From assembly GCA_018897225.1 (NCBI GenBank), contig JAHILC010000153.1:1-6879 (forward strand): a stretch of DNA of 6,879 nt, in the 5' to 3' direction. The first letter of the stretch is position 1. Every line of letters starts with the position of its first letter. Source of the DNA: Actinomycetota bacterium. Its GTDB lineage: Bacteria; Actinomycetota; Humimicrobiia; Humimicrobiales; Humimicrobiaceae. The position numbers and the translations under genes were made by a program. This document shows, piece by piece, positions 6,000-6,879 of this stretch. The notes under the pieces were generated by a model, which worked only from the letters and a program-made list of their open reading frames with translations, was not told the DNA's origin and searched no databases.

Positions 6000-6819
6000 A
6001 TGGATTTTCTGGCTTATATATTTCATCCCGCCTGTGCTTTAAAAGTGGAAGCTGGTTCCTGATTTGCTCGATATAGGCAAGGTCAATTTCACAGCACAAC
6101 AGTCCTTCTTTTTCGTCTTTTTCCGCAATAATTTTTCCCCATGGGTCAACAACCATAGAATGTCCATAAGATATGTAGATATCTTTCTCATTTCGCGCTG
6201 GTGAAGCGGCAATAAAATAAACCTGGTTATCAAGGGCTCTGGTTCTGGCAAGCAAATGCCAGTGCGCAGGGCCTGTTGTCATGTTGAAGGCAGCCGGAAT
6301 TGCTATTATTTTTGCTCCCAGCAAAGTCATTTTTCTTATAAGTTCGCCAAACCTCATATCATAACATATGGCGACTCCAATTTTGCAATATTTTGTTTCA
6401 AAAACTGTTACCTTATCTCCATGTGAAAGCGTATCAGATTCCTTAAATTTAATTCCACCCGAAATGTCAACATCAAATAAATGTATCTTCCTGTGCTTTC
6501 CTATAAGAAGTCCTTCGGGATTGAAAGTATAAGAAGTATTATAGATTTTGCCGTTTTCCTTTTCAGGAATAGAACCGCCAATAATGTAGATTGATAAATC
6601 TTTTGCAAGGCTTGAAATAAAGTCTGTGGTTGGCCCTGGAAATTCTTCTGCAAACTTTTCAAAAAAACTGCTCTCATATGGACAGTTAAACATTTCGGGA
6701 AGTACAGCAATTTGTGAACCTGCAGCGGCTGCATTGGTTATGAAATCCTTTGATTTTGCAAGATTTATTTTCTTATCATGAGAAACATTCATCTGACAAA
6801 CTGAGATTTGTATTTTCAT
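5998..6819 (-). CDS. Nitrilase-superfamily amidase, Nit2/omega-amidase type
   Basis: A cytosolic C-N hydrolase of 273 residues, complete, with no signal peptide. The catalytic residues are visible: E42 in LPEMF, K111 in HRKIHLFDVD, C152 in AICYDMRF, and E127 in KFKESDTL as the fourth conserved residue. The segments FNCPY, IIGGSIPE, IYNTSYTF, AFNMTTGPAHW, ARTRALDNQVY and the spacing of all catalytic residues follow human NIT2 closely. This points to omega-amidase activity, hydrolysing 2-oxoglutaramate or 2-oxosuccinamate to the keto acid and ammonia. Annotations of bacterial relatives vary, and other small amides are possible. The likely role is recycling of the product of glutamine transamination; no transaminase is nearby, so the substrate is inferred. 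The gene converges on the trkA pair and is a separate transcription unit. The ATG start agrees with the family N-terminus, but no Shine-Dalgarno sequence precedes it. Confidence 0.92.
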   Translation of the reverse strand: MKIQISVCQMNVSHDKKINLAKSKDFITNAAAAGSQIAVLPEMFNCPYESSFFEKFAEEFPGPTTDFISSLAKDLSIYIIGGSIPEKENGKIYNTSYTFNPEGLLIGKHRKIHLFDVDISGGIKFKESDTLSHGDKVTVFETKYCKIGVAICYDMRFGELIRKMTLLGAKIIAIPAAFNMTTGPAHWHLLARTRALDNQVYFIAASPARNEKDIYISYGHSMVVDPWGKIIAEKDEKEGLLCCEIDLAYIEQIRNQLPLLKHRRDEIYKPENP

Positions 6820-6848
6820 AATATAAGTTTTTATATTTTTTTATTTTT

Positions 6849-6875
6849 ATTATGAATTTAATGAATTATTGTGAA
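6849..6875 (-). promoter_or_regulatory. Weak promoter candidate for the amidase gene
   Basis: Reading the minus strand, TTCACA (6875-6870) is followed after 15 bases by CATAAT (6854-6849), about 30 bases before the ATG. The -35 hexamer is the same as that of the ATPase promoter. The spacing is short and the region is nearly pure A/T, so this is only a suggestion. The rest of 6820-6879 shows nothing else. Confidence 0.3.
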
Positions 6876-6879
6876 TTGG

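Noticed and set aside
6039..6251. Short minus-strand frame overlapping the amidase gene in another frame
   Set aside because: It overlaps the conserved C-terminal half of the amidase, and its translation resembles no family; a frame-shifted shadow.

Overview
The window is A+T-rich bacterial DNA carrying five intact protein-coding genes and no RNA genes, mobile elements or CRISPR repeats. Four genes lie on the plus strand: pyruvate kinase, a large P-type cation ATPase, and two single-domain-pair TrkA/RCK proteins. One gene, a Nit2-type amidase, converges on them from the minus strand. Host inference: the two TrkA proteins carry the distinctive blocks of the CeoB/CeoC (TrkA) pair of actinobacteria (for example FDRDVL, SGDNSNIVSARIAKE and NEWLF...WGVD), and the pyruvate kinase has the DLQGPKIR form also found in actinobacteria. 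Together with low G+C this suggests a low-GC, deep-branching actinobacterium-like or related Gram-positive lineage. This is inference from remembered family resemblance, not a search.

Layout: 1-127 is a leader with an extended -10 promoter candidate. 128-1597 is pyk. 1598-1734 is a regulatory intergenic region with a near-consensus promoter (TTCACA-16-TATAAT), an A/T-rich tract upstream of it, and a perfect 14-bp palindrome just past the predicted transcription start. 1735-4533 encodes the ATPase. 4588-5247 and 5263-5928 encode the TrkA/RCK pair, closely spaced behind the ATPase and probably in its operon. 5929-5997 is a short convergent region with terminator-like hairpins. 5998-6819 (minus) is the amidase, with a weak promoter candidate at the right edge.

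How the parts fit: the ATPase-trkA-trkA unit looks like a monovalent-cation (K+/Na+) homeostasis operon. The pump has the complete P-type catalytic core. Its membrane ion-site residues (SNIPE in M5, DLGTD in M6, a Gln in M8, a Glu in M9) resemble animal Na,K-ATPase more than the Ca2+ pump SERCA. The RCK proteins are cytosolic NAD(H)/nucleotide-sensing gating subunits, normally of a Trk/Ktr K+ channel whose membrane subunit is not in this window. The neighbouring pyruvate kinase carries the Leu/Lys pair linked to K+-independent catalysis. The most interesting points are the Na,K-ATPase-like pump joined to two K+-channel gating proteins and the palindromic operator candidate in front of them. 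I found no clearly new system type; all five genes belong to known families.
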